Below, piece after piece: positions 25,079 through 32,438 of a stretch of 42,628 nt of DNA. The stretch is from positions 1 through 42,628 of the forward strand of contig JAJTER010000045.1 of NCBI GenBank assembly GCA_021299835.1. Reading direction: 5' to 3'. The notes beneath the pieces were generated by a model. That model was not told the origin of the DNA. It saw nothing but the letters and a program-made list of their open reading frames with translations, and did no database searches. The DNA is from Saprospiraceae bacterium (GTDB taxonomy: Bacteria > Bacteroidota > Bacteroidia > Chitinophagales > Saprospiraceae). The position numbers and the translations under genes were made by a program. Every line of letters starts with the position of its first letter. Within the stretch, counting starts at the first letter, position 1.

Positions 25079-25912
25079 ATGTTTCCATTGCAATCTCTCC
25101 CTTTTATTATTTTTCTTTCCCTTTTCATTACCTCATGTACTGAAATCCCCCCTGTTATCACCCCCATTGATGCTTCACCCATTGGAAATGAATTGGAGAC
25201 AGCCAATGTTTTGATCGAAGAGTTTGGTGGGGTGCGTTGTGTAGGCTGTCCGGCAGGCCATAGCCTTATTAAAGAGTTGAAAGGGATTTACAAGGATAAA
25301 TTAATCGTAATATCTGCACATACAGGCTCATTTTCAATTCCTTACAGTGAAAATAAATTTGATTACCGCTTACCTGAAAATGATCAGCTTGTTAATGAAC
25401 TGGGGAAACCTGTAGGTTATCCAGTGGCTACCATCAATAGAAAACTTTTTGATGGTGAATTATCCAGAATGCTGTCTCCAACACAATGGCCCGGATATTT
25501 GGCTAAAGTTACTTCCCAAAAAACACTGTTGAAACTAGAACTTAAGACATCCTTTTCAGAGGCATCTAACAAATTATCCGTTACTACAAATATTAAAATA
25601 AGCCGGGACACCTCTTTTTCTGCCTTATTTTTAAGTGTTCTTTTAGTGGAAGATGAAATTACTGACTTCCAATTAACACCTACAGGTAAACAACCCAATT
25701 ATGTTCATCAAAATGTAATAAGAACCTGGCTAACCCCATCGTCAGGGATTTTATTGTCAAAATTATCTACCACTGACAATTTGGTATATAACTTTAACCC
25801 CTCAATTCCCGCCATTTGGAACGTTAATAATATGCGCCTAATTGGCATTTTGCATAAGAAGGAGGCAAATAATTTTGACGTTTTGCAAGTAATTGAAAAA
25901 AAATTAAAATAA
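25079..25912 (+). CDS. Omp28-like lipoprotein with thioredoxin-like CxxC motif
   Basis: The 277-residue protein has a lipoprotein signal peptide ending FITSC, with Cys20 as the lipid-anchored residue. The next domain reads VLIEEFGGVRCVGCPAGHSLI with a CxxC pair at Cys54 and Cys57, and continues IVISAHTGSFS and PVGYPVATINRKLFDG. This is the Omp28-related domain, a thioredoxin-like fold found in Bacteroidota envelope proteins. The C-terminal ~120 residues form a beta-rich domain. It starts 1 nt after the DUF6029 gene and is close to a divergent TlpA gene, which supports a redox or folding role at the outer membrane. That role is inferred. Confidence 0.8.
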   Translation: MFPLQSLPFIIFLSLFITSCTEIPPVITPIDASPIGNELETANVLIEEFGGVRCVGCPAGHSLIKELKGIYKDKLIVISAHTGSFSIPYSENKFDYRLPENDQLVNELGKPVGYPVATINRKLFDGELSRMLSPTQWPGYLAKVTSQKTLLKLELKTSFSEASNKLSVTTNIKISRDTSFSALFLSVLLVEDEITDFQLTPTGKQPNYVHQNVIRTWLTPSSGILLSKLSTTDNLVYNFNPSIPAIWNVNNMRLIGILHKKEANNFDVLQVIEKKLK

Positions 25913-26033
25913 ACAACGAAGTAAAGGGAACAAAAGTCATTGTTTCAAACATTTTGAGATGTTAGCTTTATAAATCGCAAACTTTATTTTAATTTTTTAA
26001 ATCTATTACTTTTTAGAAAAAGCAAAAAAATGA

Positions 26034-26117
26034 ATGGATTATAAAAAAAATCATGGTGTATCGATTGGGAATCTTATGGCGGCTATGCTTATGTTGTTCC
26101 AAGACCCTAAAGTTTAA
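26034..26117 (+). CDS. candidate 27-residue small protein
   Basis: ATG at 26034 opens a 27-codon frame encoding a basic start (MDYKKNHG) and a short hydrophobic stretch (IGNLMAAMLMLFQ), ending TAA. It stops 10 nt before a strong terminator. The Omp28-like gene upstream ended more than 200 nt earlier, so something transcribed may occupy the gap. There is no clear ribosome-binding site, and this length can arise by chance. I do not recognise it. Confidence 0.25.
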   Translation: MDYKKNHGVSIGNLMAAMLMLFQDPKV

Positions 26118-26127
26118 ATTCCTTCAC

Positions 26128-26162
26128 AAAAGGCGGAGAGATAGGCTATCTTTCCGCCTTTT
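26128..26162 (+). terminator. strong intrinsic terminator
   Basis: AAAAGGCGGA (26128-26137) pairs with TCCGCCTTTT (26153-26162). The stem continues inward through a G-T pair and AGATA/TATCT to a 3-nt GGC loop, giving about 16 stacked pairs, with a run of Ts on the plus strand. It probably ends transcription from the DUF6029/Omp28 unit or from a small gene between them. Confidence 0.85.
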
Positions 26163-26228
26163 TGCGTATAATAGGGTTTAATTAATTTCGTTTTATTCAA
26201 TGATGTTTGCAGCTTAAATACTACAATT

Positions 26229-26639
26229 ATGAATGCTATCTCCTTCTTAATATCCATTACCATTTTTACTTATTCCTGCTCTTCCTCGCAAAAACCAGCC
26301 ATGAAAGATATTTTCTCAACAGAAGGATGCCCAGAAAACATAAGCATTAAATTAGGGCAAACCTACACACTCAAATTACCCGCAATTGAGGGAACTGGTT
26401 ATTTATGGATTCCTAAATCATCGGCGCTCCTATCGTGGGATGAGGAGGAGAAATATGAAAAAGCAATAACTAATTCCAATGAAAATAAACCCGAAATGGT
26501 AGGTTCTGCTACCTGGCAGATTTTAACATGCAAAGGATTGAAAACAGGAAGTTCCCAAATAGTCTTGGAATATATGCGTCCCTTTGGCACCCGGAAATCA
26601 GAAAAATTATGTCAATTTACCGTAAATGTCACCCCCTGA
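26229..26639 (+). CDS. chagasin-type (I42) cysteine-protease inhibitor lipoprotein
   Basis: The 136-residue protein has a lipoprotein signal peptide ending TYSC (Cys17). It then shows the three signature loops of the chagasin/I42 fold: GTGYLW at 55-60 (equivalent of NPTTGY/F), GSATWQI at 92-98, and LEYMRPFG at 113-120 (equivalent of RPW/F). The family inhibits papain-like cysteine peptidases. Bacterial copies are often secreted or lipid-anchored and are thought to protect the envelope. Its stop codon lies inside the pol IV gene with a 14-bp overlap, so the two are on one transcript, though no functional link is known. Confidence 0.82.
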   Translation: MNAISFLISITIFTYSCSSSQKPAMKDIFSTEGCPENISIKLGQTYTLKLPAIEGTGYLWIPKSSALLSWDEEEKYEKAITNSNENKPEMVGSATWQILTCKGLKTGSSQIVLEYMRPFGTRKSEKLCQFTVNVTP

Positions 26640-27705
26640 AATAAGAAAAATCATTCATATTGATATGGATGCCTTTTTTGCCTCCGTTGAACAAAGAGAT
26701 GATCCTTCTTTGAGAGGGAAACCAATAGCGGTAGGTGGAGGTGGTAACCGCGGTGTAGTTGCCTCTGCTTCTTATGAAGCCAGAAAATATGGCGTTAAAT
26801 CGGCTATGCCAGGAATGCTGGCGCGAAAAAAATGCCCCCAAATTATTTTTGTTAGAGGTAGTTTCGACAAATACAAGGGGGTTTCAAAAGTCATTCGAAC
26901 GATATTTCACGACTTTACAGACTTAGTTGAACCTCTTTCTCTGGACGAAGCTTACCTCGACGTCACTCACAACAAACTTTCGTTACCGTCGGCCACTTTG
27001 ATCGCCATGGAAATTAGGAAAAGAATTGAATTAGAAACAGGGCTAACCGCTTCAGCTGGCGTTTCTTACAATAAATTTTTAGCTAAAGTAGCCTCTGATG
27101 TCAATAAGCCGAATGGTATAAAAGTAATCACTCCCATTGAAGGGCCTGATTTTTTAAAACAACTATCCATCTCACGCTTCCATGGAATAGGTAAAATAAC
27201 GGCTGAAAGGTGCAAAAGAATGGGTATTTATAAAGGTGAGGATTTATTAAAATGGTCTCAACAAGACCTTATGAAGGTATTTGGTAAGGCAGGATCTTAT
27301 TATTATCAAATAGTCAGAGGGGATGACCGTCGCTTGGTAAATCCAATCAGGCACCGAAAATCTATTGGCACCGAAAGAACATTTTCAGAAGATTGTAGCG
27401 ATCTACATTTTTTGGAACTAACGCTGGAAAGCCTCTGCGAAAAATTATTCCGATTTATGGATATCGATGATAATTTTGGTAAAACAATAACGATTAAAAT
27501 CAAGCATTTTAATTTTGTCCTTGAGACAAAAAGTAAAACATTTACGACAGAACTAAATGATTATCAATTACTTTATACTGTTGCAGAAGGATTAATGAAA
27601 GAACTTACCGGAGATATTTTCTCGATCCGCCTTTTAGGTGTTTCCGTTTCCAACTTAAAAAAAGAACAAACGATGGTTGGGGTTCAGTTGACGCTTGATT
27701 TTTAA
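26626..27705 (+). CDS. dinB: DNA polymerase IV (canonical DinB)
   Basis: The 359-residue Y-family translesion polymerase keeps all catalytic residues: Asp13 in IIHIDMDAFFASVEQ, and Asp107-Glu108 in EPLSLDEAYLDVT. Further motifs are GVVASASYEARKYGVKSAMP, TASAGVSYNKFLAKVASDVNKPNG, the helix-hairpin-helix FHGIGKITAERCKRMGI, and a little-finger domain with SIGTERTFSEDC. It copies across damaged bases and extends misaligned primers. Length is normal. It starts within the last codons of the I42 inhibitor gene (14-bp overlap). It stands in contrast to the Glu-to-Ala paralogue at 15053-16192. Confidence 0.95.
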   Translation: MSPPEIRKIIHIDMDAFFASVEQRDDPSLRGKPIAVGGGGNRGVVASASYEARKYGVKSAMPGMLARKKCPQIIFVRGSFDKYKGVSKVIRTIFHDFTDLVEPLSLDEAYLDVTHNKLSLPSATLIAMEIRKRIELETGLTASAGVSYNKFLAKVASDVNKPNGIKVITPIEGPDFLKQLSISRFHGIGKITAERCKRMGIYKGEDLLKWSQQDLMKVFGKAGSYYYQIVRGDDRRLVNPIRHRKSIGTERTFSEDCSDLHFLELTLESLCEKLFRFMDIDDNFGKTITIKIKHFNFVLETKSKTFTTELNDYQLLYTVAEGLMKELTGDIFSIRLLGVSVSNLKKEQTMVGVQLTLDF

Positions 27706-27739
27706 ACAGCGTCCACTAAACCCCAATAAGCATTATAAT

Positions 27740-29002
27740 TTAAATATATTGATTTAAAATATTTTCAAATAGCTCCTGCTTTCCACTTTTTTGAACAGGA
27801 TCGGCAGAAGATCCGGCTAATTTATGCAAGTCTTCCAGGGATAATTTTCCCTTTTCAAAAAGGGCGCCATCACCAGAATCAAATGATGCATATCTCTCAT
27901 TTCTAAGCGAAACGTAGGCAGATTTATTGATTATTTTGTCCGCAGCAATGAGCGCGCGCGCGAAAGTATCCATGCCACCGATGTGAGCAAGGAACAAGTC
28001 TGTATTATCTGTAGAATTCCTTCTAATTTTGGCATCGAAATTGACGCCCCCTCCTTGAAATCCACCTGCTTGAAGAATAACGAGCATAGCTTCTGTCAAC
28101 TCACCCAAGTTATTGGGGAACTGGTCGAATTCATGTTGAAAAGTGTGCAGGGCAAGGGTCGCATGATTCACCTCAATATTCAATTTAAAATCATTCTCAA
28201 GCCCATTTGCCTTCAAGAAACCTATCACAGTAGCGGAATCATAATCATATTGATGTTTAGTAGGTTCAGCTGGTTTAGGCTCAATGAAGAAATGTCCTTT
28301 AAAGCCTTGACTTCTTGCATAATCTTTTGCAGCATGAAGGAAAGTAGCCAAATGCGCTACCTCTCTTTTCATATCTGTATTTAGCAAGGACAAATAACCC
28401 TCTCTTCCACCCCAGAAAACATAGTTTTCAGCACCAAGCTGAATAGAAATATCTAAGGCATGTTTAACCTGAGCGGCGGCATAAGCAACGACGGAAAAAT
28501 CGGGATTTGTTGCTGCACCATTCATATATCTTGGATGGCTAAAGAGATTAGCCGTTCCCCAAAGAACTTTCACCCCTGAGGCAGCCATTTTTTCTTTGGC
28601 ATAATCTCCGATAAACTGTAATCTTTTCTCAGATTCCACCAAAGAATGACCCTCTTCAATCAAATCAAAATCGTGAAAACAAAAGTAGGGTGCCTGAATT
28701 TTTGTTATAAATTCGAAAGCAGCATCCATTTTATCCTTTGCCCTATCCATTGGATTACTGGCATTTAACCAAGGCATATTCCTGGTTGGCATACCAAATG
28801 GATCAGCACCATTTCCACAAAAGGAATGCCAGTAAGCTATCGCAAACCGAAAATGATCAGCCATTGATTTTCCAGAGATAAGCTGTGCTGGATTATAATA
28901 TTTAAAAGCGAAAGGATTATCTGAATCTTTACCTTCAAAAGGTACAAATTCAACTTCCGGAAAAAAGGTTTTAGCACCCGTCAATACATTTTTTGAACTC
29001 AT
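27740..29002 (-). CDS. xylA: xylose isomerase
   Basis: The 420-residue TIM-barrel enzyme interconverts D-xylose and D-xylulose with two divalent metals. Catalytic His110 and Asp113 are in YFCFHDFDL. The metal-ligand region is FFIEPKPAEPTKHQYDYD, then NIEVNHATLALHTFQHE, and the last ligands are near GVNFDAKIRRNSTDNTDLFL. WHSFCGNGADPFG also matches the group II XylA sequence. At 420 residues it is slightly shorter than typical 435-440-residue group II enzymes, mostly at the ends. Its start overlaps the xylB stop by 4 bp (ATGA), so the two are coupled. A convergent dinB gene ends 34 bp away. Confidence 0.96.
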   Translation of the reverse strand: MSSKNVLTGAKTFFPEVEFVPFEGKDSDNPFAFKYYNPAQLISGKSMADHFRFAIAYWHSFCGNGADPFGMPTRNMPWLNASNPMDRAKDKMDAAFEFITKIQAPYFCFHDFDLIEEGHSLVESEKRLQFIGDYAKEKMAASGVKVLWGTANLFSHPRYMNGAATNPDFSVVAYAAAQVKHALDISIQLGAENYVFWGGREGYLSLLNTDMKREVAHLATFLHAAKDYARSQGFKGHFFIEPKPAEPTKHQYDYDSATVIGFLKANGLENDFKLNIEVNHATLALHTFQHEFDQFPNNLGELTEAMLVILQAGGFQGGGVNFDAKIRRNSTDNTDLFLAHIGGMDTFARALIAADKIINKSAYVSLRNERYASFDSGDGALFEKGKLSLEDLHKLAGSSADPVQKSGKQELFENILNQYI

Positions 29003-30483
29003 TGTAGGTTGTTTTTAAGTGTTTGTCTCCATTTTAATGCCGCTGCGGATAAAGCATCAGAAACAGGTTCTGGATGAAAAGTATGGATTGATTCTGTTTG
29101 TCCGACTGCTTCTGCCAATGATGTATAAAATCCACAACCAAAGGCAGCGCCTCTTGCGGCACCCTCGGCACCATTTGTTTTCACTATTTCAATGGAGCAA
29201 GAAGAAATATTAGAAAGCGTTTGAGAAAAAATAGCAGATTGGAACAAGTTATCATTCCCCACTTTTATTCGATTTGCCTGAATGCCCATTTCATTTAAAA
29301 TAGACATACCATATTGAAAGGAGAAAGCAATGCCTTCCAAGGCTGCCCGGATAAAATGATCTGATGTATGTCTATTAAAGTCCAGCCCTGAAATAGAGGC
29401 TCCTAATTGTTTATTTTTTAAAATTCTTTCCGCCCCATTTCCAAAAGGAATAATGGTTAATCCATCGGAACCTTCAGGGATTCCGGCAGCTACCTTCTCC
29501 ATTTCCGCGTAAGACAAAAGCCCCTTTCCCCATTGGTTTTTAAGCCAGCTATATAATATTCCCGTTCCATTGATACAAAGTAACACCCCAATTTTGGGGT
29601 CATTTATTGTGTAATTCACATGGGCAAAAGAGTTAACCCTCGACTCGCTGTCAGGTATAATTTCATTGGCCACGGCATATACCACGCCAGAAGTTCCACC
29701 TGTTGCCGCAATTTCACCAGGTTCTAAAACACCAAGAGACAAAGCGTTATTAGGCTGATCTCCAGCTCTATAGGCCACTGGAATTCCTTCCGGGAGTCTC
29801 AATAAATTAGCTGCTTTTTTCGACAGAAAGCCTTGTTCTCCAAAAACATTGGTAATGGGCGGAAGTAACGTAGCTGGTATTTGCCAGTGCTCCAACAGAT
29901 TACTTGAAATTTCCTTATTTTTAAAATCCCAAAAAACACCCTCTGATAATCCTGTGATGGTGGTATTCTTTTCACCGGTCATACACCAGGCCAGATAATC
30001 CCCTGGTAAGAATACTGTTTTAATTTTCGCAAAAATTTCAGGCTCATTTTCCTGCACCCATCTTAATTTTGACGCCGTAAAATTGCCCGGAGAATTTAAT
30101 AAATGGGACAGACAATAGTCCGATCCTAATGCGTTAAACGCTAATTCCCCTTGTGAGACCGCTCTGGAATCACACCAAATGATAGAAGGTCTCAAAACTT
30201 CCCCCTCGCCATCCAAACAAACCAGGCCATGCATTTGATAAGCAATACCAATACCCTTTATTTCACTTGAATCAATACCCGTTTGTGCTAACAATTTCCG
30301 GGAAACTTTTTGACAATTTTCCCACCATACGATTGGGTCTTGTTCAGCAAATCCCGGTTCTGGAGAATCAATCGCCATTTCCGAATCAGGATATTGGCAA
30401 GTACCCAACAATACCCCTGATTCCGTATCAATGATGGCAGCTTTAATGGAAGAACTGCCTAAATCAAACCCAATGCACTTCAT
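28999..30483 (-). CDS. xylB: xylulokinase
   Basis: The 494-residue FGGY-family kinase phosphorylates D-xylulose to xylulose 5-phosphate. The N-terminal ASKHA domain begins CIGFDLGSSSIKAAIID. The substrate-contact region is IGIAYQMHGLVCLD, and the catalytic Asp is in AYRAGDQPNNALSLG. The C-terminal ATPase domain has ATGGTSGVVYAV and GAEGAARGAAFGCG. It lies 14 bp after the HAD-type nucleotidase gene and overlaps xylA by 4 bp, giving a three-gene operon that sends xylose into the pentose phosphate pathway. No xylose transporter or regulator is seen in the window. Confidence 0.93.
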   Translation of the reverse strand: MKCIGFDLGSSSIKAAIIDTESGVLLGTCQYPDSEMAIDSPEPGFAEQDPIVWWENCQKVSRKLLAQTGIDSSEIKGIGIAYQMHGLVCLDGEGEVLRPSIIWCDSRAVSQGELAFNALGSDYCLSHLLNSPGNFTASKLRWVQENEPEIFAKIKTVFLPGDYLAWCMTGEKNTTITGLSEGVFWDFKNKEISSNLLEHWQIPATLLPPITNVFGEQGFLSKKAANLLRLPEGIPVAYRAGDQPNNALSLGVLEPGEIAATGGTSGVVYAVANEIIPDSESRVNSFAHVNYTINDPKIGVLLCINGTGILYSWLKNQWGKGLLSYAEMEKVAAGIPEGSDGLTIIPFGNGAERILKNKQLGASISGLDFNRHTSDHFIRAALEGIAFSFQYGMSILNEMGIQANRIKVGNDNLFQSAIFSQTLSNISSCSIEIVKTNGAEGAARGAAFGCGFYTSLAEAVGQTESIHTFHPEPVSDALSAAALKWRQTLKNNLQ

Positions 30484-30497
30484 CTTTTTTATTTAAT

Positions 30498-31043
30498 TTA
30501 CCTTAAAGGCTCATTTTCTAATTCTCTTTCAAAAAACAACTTCACCTCATTCCAATTATTCAATCTAATATATCCATTTTCATTGATATTATGTGATGCT
30601 GAAAATAATAATCCAAGCCCGTCGAAAGTTTTCAGGTTATGAACATGATCATCAATCATATAATCTGCTTTGATAATAGATTTATCACCACAAAATACAA
30701 ATTGCTTCCATGAAATGAAGGGTAAATGTTTTTGTAACCAATGATATTTATCAATTAAGGAATGTGGAAATTCCTGGGCTGCCGTCACTATGAATAAATC
30801 AAAATGAGTGTTTAACCACTCCACTACGTCGGCAGCACCCTCAAAAATGGGTAAATCCAAAAAAAATCCTGGTTCGAAAAGATAGTTTCTGAAATTTTCC
30901 GCCCCCTTGACATTGTAAAATTTTCTGCCCACATAGTCCTCAGGATTTGGAACGACGTTATACTGTTCAACATAGAGAGAAATAAAACGGTCATAAATAT
31001 TTACAATCACCTCATCCATGTCCAACGCAATCTTTTTTTTCAT
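30498..31043 (-). CDS. NT5C-type 5'(3')-deoxyribonucleotidase-like HAD hydrolase
   Basis: The chosen start 31043 gives MKKKIALDMDEVIVNIYDRF, with the HAD nucleophile motif DxD (Asp8, Asp10) at the position seen in the family. Upstream in-frame ATGs at 31052 and 31064 are possible and would add up to seven residues. LFIVTAAQEFPHSLIDKYHWL carries the second HAD motif, and KADYMIDDHVHNLKTF the acidic motif 4. About 181 residues match the 5'-nucleotidase, deoxy type C family (PF06941). The family dephosphorylates (deoxy)nucleoside monophosphates; the bacterial substrate is uncertain. Being first in the xylB-xylA operon, it could act on a sugar phosphate, but that is only context. Confidence 0.8.
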   Translation of the reverse strand: MKKKIALDMDEVIVNIYDRFISLYVEQYNVVPNPEDYVGRKFYNVKGAENFRNYLFEPGFFLDLPIFEGAADVVEWLNTHFDLFIVTAAQEFPHSLIDKYHWLQKHLPFISWKQFVFCGDKSIIKADYMIDDHVHNLKTFDGLGLLFSASHNINENGYIRLNNWNEVKLFFERELENEPLR

Positions 31044-31101
31044 CCTGTACATTTTGATGAACAATATAGAGGGAATTTAACAAAAACAAAGGGCATGACC
31101 A

Positions 31102-31109
31102 CAAAATTA
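31102..31109 (-). promoter_or_regulatory. -7 box candidate for the xyl operon
   Basis: On the minus strand TAATTTTG fits TAnnTTTG, 38-58 nt before the possible starts of the nucleotidase gene. No TTTG lies 19-21 nt further upstream, so support is partial. Confidence 0.35.
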
Positions 31110-31162
31110 ATACAGGTATAAACCGAAAATAAAATTAATTTGTTAGAGTATCAAAATAAACA

Positions 31163-32020
31163 ATGAATTATAGGTCTGTATCTCATATTTTGGAAAGTAG
31201 CATTATTGACATGGGTTCTTTTCAGGTAAAACAACCTTTACCTACACAAAAAGTACCCCAGATCAGTCCTTTTTTATTGCTTCATCATTTTGGTCCTATA
31301 AAAGTTGAACCCGGGTTTGACCCCATTGATCTCGGTCCACACCCTCATAGAGGATTCGAGCCAGTGACCTTCCTTTATCAAGGTGGCATAAGACATAAAG
31401 ATAGTTTAGGGAATGAAGGTATTTTGGAAGCGGGCGATATTCAATGGATGACATCAGGCCGCGGCATTATTCATAGTGAGCGGGCAAGTGATTTCTTTAT
31501 GGAAAATGGGGGGACCATTGAAGGCATTCAGCTTTGGGTAAATTTACCTGCCCAAAATAAAATGACACAACCCAAGTATCAGGAAATCAGGAAAAATGAC
31601 ATCCCAATCATTACTGAAAACAAGGTAACACACCGTCTGGTAAGTGGTAACTGGAATGGGCAAAAAGGAATTGTTGATACTTTTAGTCCTATGATTATTA
31701 TACAGACAAGCATTTTATCTGGTGGGAAAACTTACATCCCAATACCCGAAAATTTCAATGCCTGCATTTATATTTTATCAGGTAAAATAATTTTGAATGA
31801 TAATTTTGATTACCCGGCTGGAAAAATGATTTACTTTACAAACAAGGGAGAGGGCATAGGCATTGAAGGTCTAGAAGACACCGAAATACTTGTTTTATGC
31901 GGTGAACCCATTGAAGAACCCTTAGCTCAGTACGGTCCGTTTGTCATGAATTCTCAAACAGAAATTATGGAAGCGATGAGAGATTACCAAATGGGAAAGA
32001 TGGGTTTTTACATCGATTAG
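31163..32020 (+). CDS. pirin-family protein
   Basis: The 285-residue bicupin protein has the pirin metal site: His60 and His62 in LGPHPHRGFEPVTF, then His104 and Glu106 in GDIQWMTSGRGIIHSE. FLLLHHFGPIKV and EGIQLWVNLPAQNKMTQPKYQ are typical further motifs, and the C-terminal cupin contains a GEPIEEPLAQYGPFVMN segment. Pirins bind iron; some oxidise quercetin or act as redox sensors, and the exact role is unknown here. It is divergent from the xyl operon. Length matches the family. Confidence 0.92.
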   Translation: MNYRSVSHILESSIIDMGSFQVKQPLPTQKVPQISPFLLLHHFGPIKVEPGFDPIDLGPHPHRGFEPVTFLYQGGIRHKDSLGNEGILEAGDIQWMTSGRGIIHSERASDFFMENGGTIEGIQLWVNLPAQNKMTQPKYQEIRKNDIPIITENKVTHRLVSGNWNGQKGIVDTFSPMIIIQTSILSGGKTYIPIPENFNACIYILSGKIILNDNFDYPAGKMIYFTNKGEGIGIEGLEDTEILVLCGEPIEEPLAQYGPFVMNSQTEIMEAMRDYQMGKMGFYID

Positions 32021-32106
32021 TTTATAAAAATAAATTAATTGAAAAAAATCAACTAAATTTAAATAATTATTCGTTAATCAAGAATTAAAGGTTAAATCCA
32101 TACTCG

Positions 32107-32403
32107 ATGAAGAAGCCTTTTATGGTAGAATTTGAATTGCCAGAGGAATTTGATGATGATTTCATCGCTTTAATTCCAAGTCAGCGCTTGCATATCGACG
32201 AATTATTGGCCGTTGGCAAAATTCGTTCTTATGCGCTATCAATGGATCGATCTGTTTTGTGGGTGGTCGTTGAAGCTCAATCGGAATTTGAAGTAATGGA
32301 AATCATTGCAAATATGCCCTTAGCGGATTACATGCATCCATTTGTGTCAGAGTTAATGTTTTATCATACTGCGGAAAAGTTAATGCAATTTTCACTGAAC
32401 TAA
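32107..32403 (+). CDS. muconolactone isomerase/YCII-like small protein
   Basis: The 98-residue protein forms a ferredoxin-like alpha-beta unit: strand FMVEFELP, a helix, ALSMDRSVLWVVVEAQSEFEVMEIIANMP, then YMHPFVSELMFYHT. This pattern is that of the YCII/muconolactone delta-isomerase-like superfamily. Many members have no known reaction, and a catabolic role is not implied because no aromatic pathway genes are nearby. It sits 35 bp before the SPOR-like envelope gene. Confidence 0.6.
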   Translation: MKKPFMVEFELPEEFDDDFIALIPSQRLHIDELLAVGKIRSYALSMDRSVLWVVVEAQSEFEVMEIIANMPLADYMHPFVSELMFYHTAEKLMQFSLN

Positions 32404-32438
32404 ATGTTCAAACTTTTCTGCAGTTAGCCCCCATTATC

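Larger units (their letters stand above)
25913..26228. other. 316-nt intergenic region with candidate small ORF and terminator
   Basis: No conventional gene is present. The first ~120 nt are AT-rich. A 27-codon ORF occupies 26034-26117 and a strong hairpin terminator 26128-26162. The last 66 nt contain a weak promoter-like pair for the inhibitor gene: TTTA at 26177-26180 and GATGTTTG at 26202-26209, one mismatch from TAnnTTTG, 21 nt apart. Confidence 0.5.
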
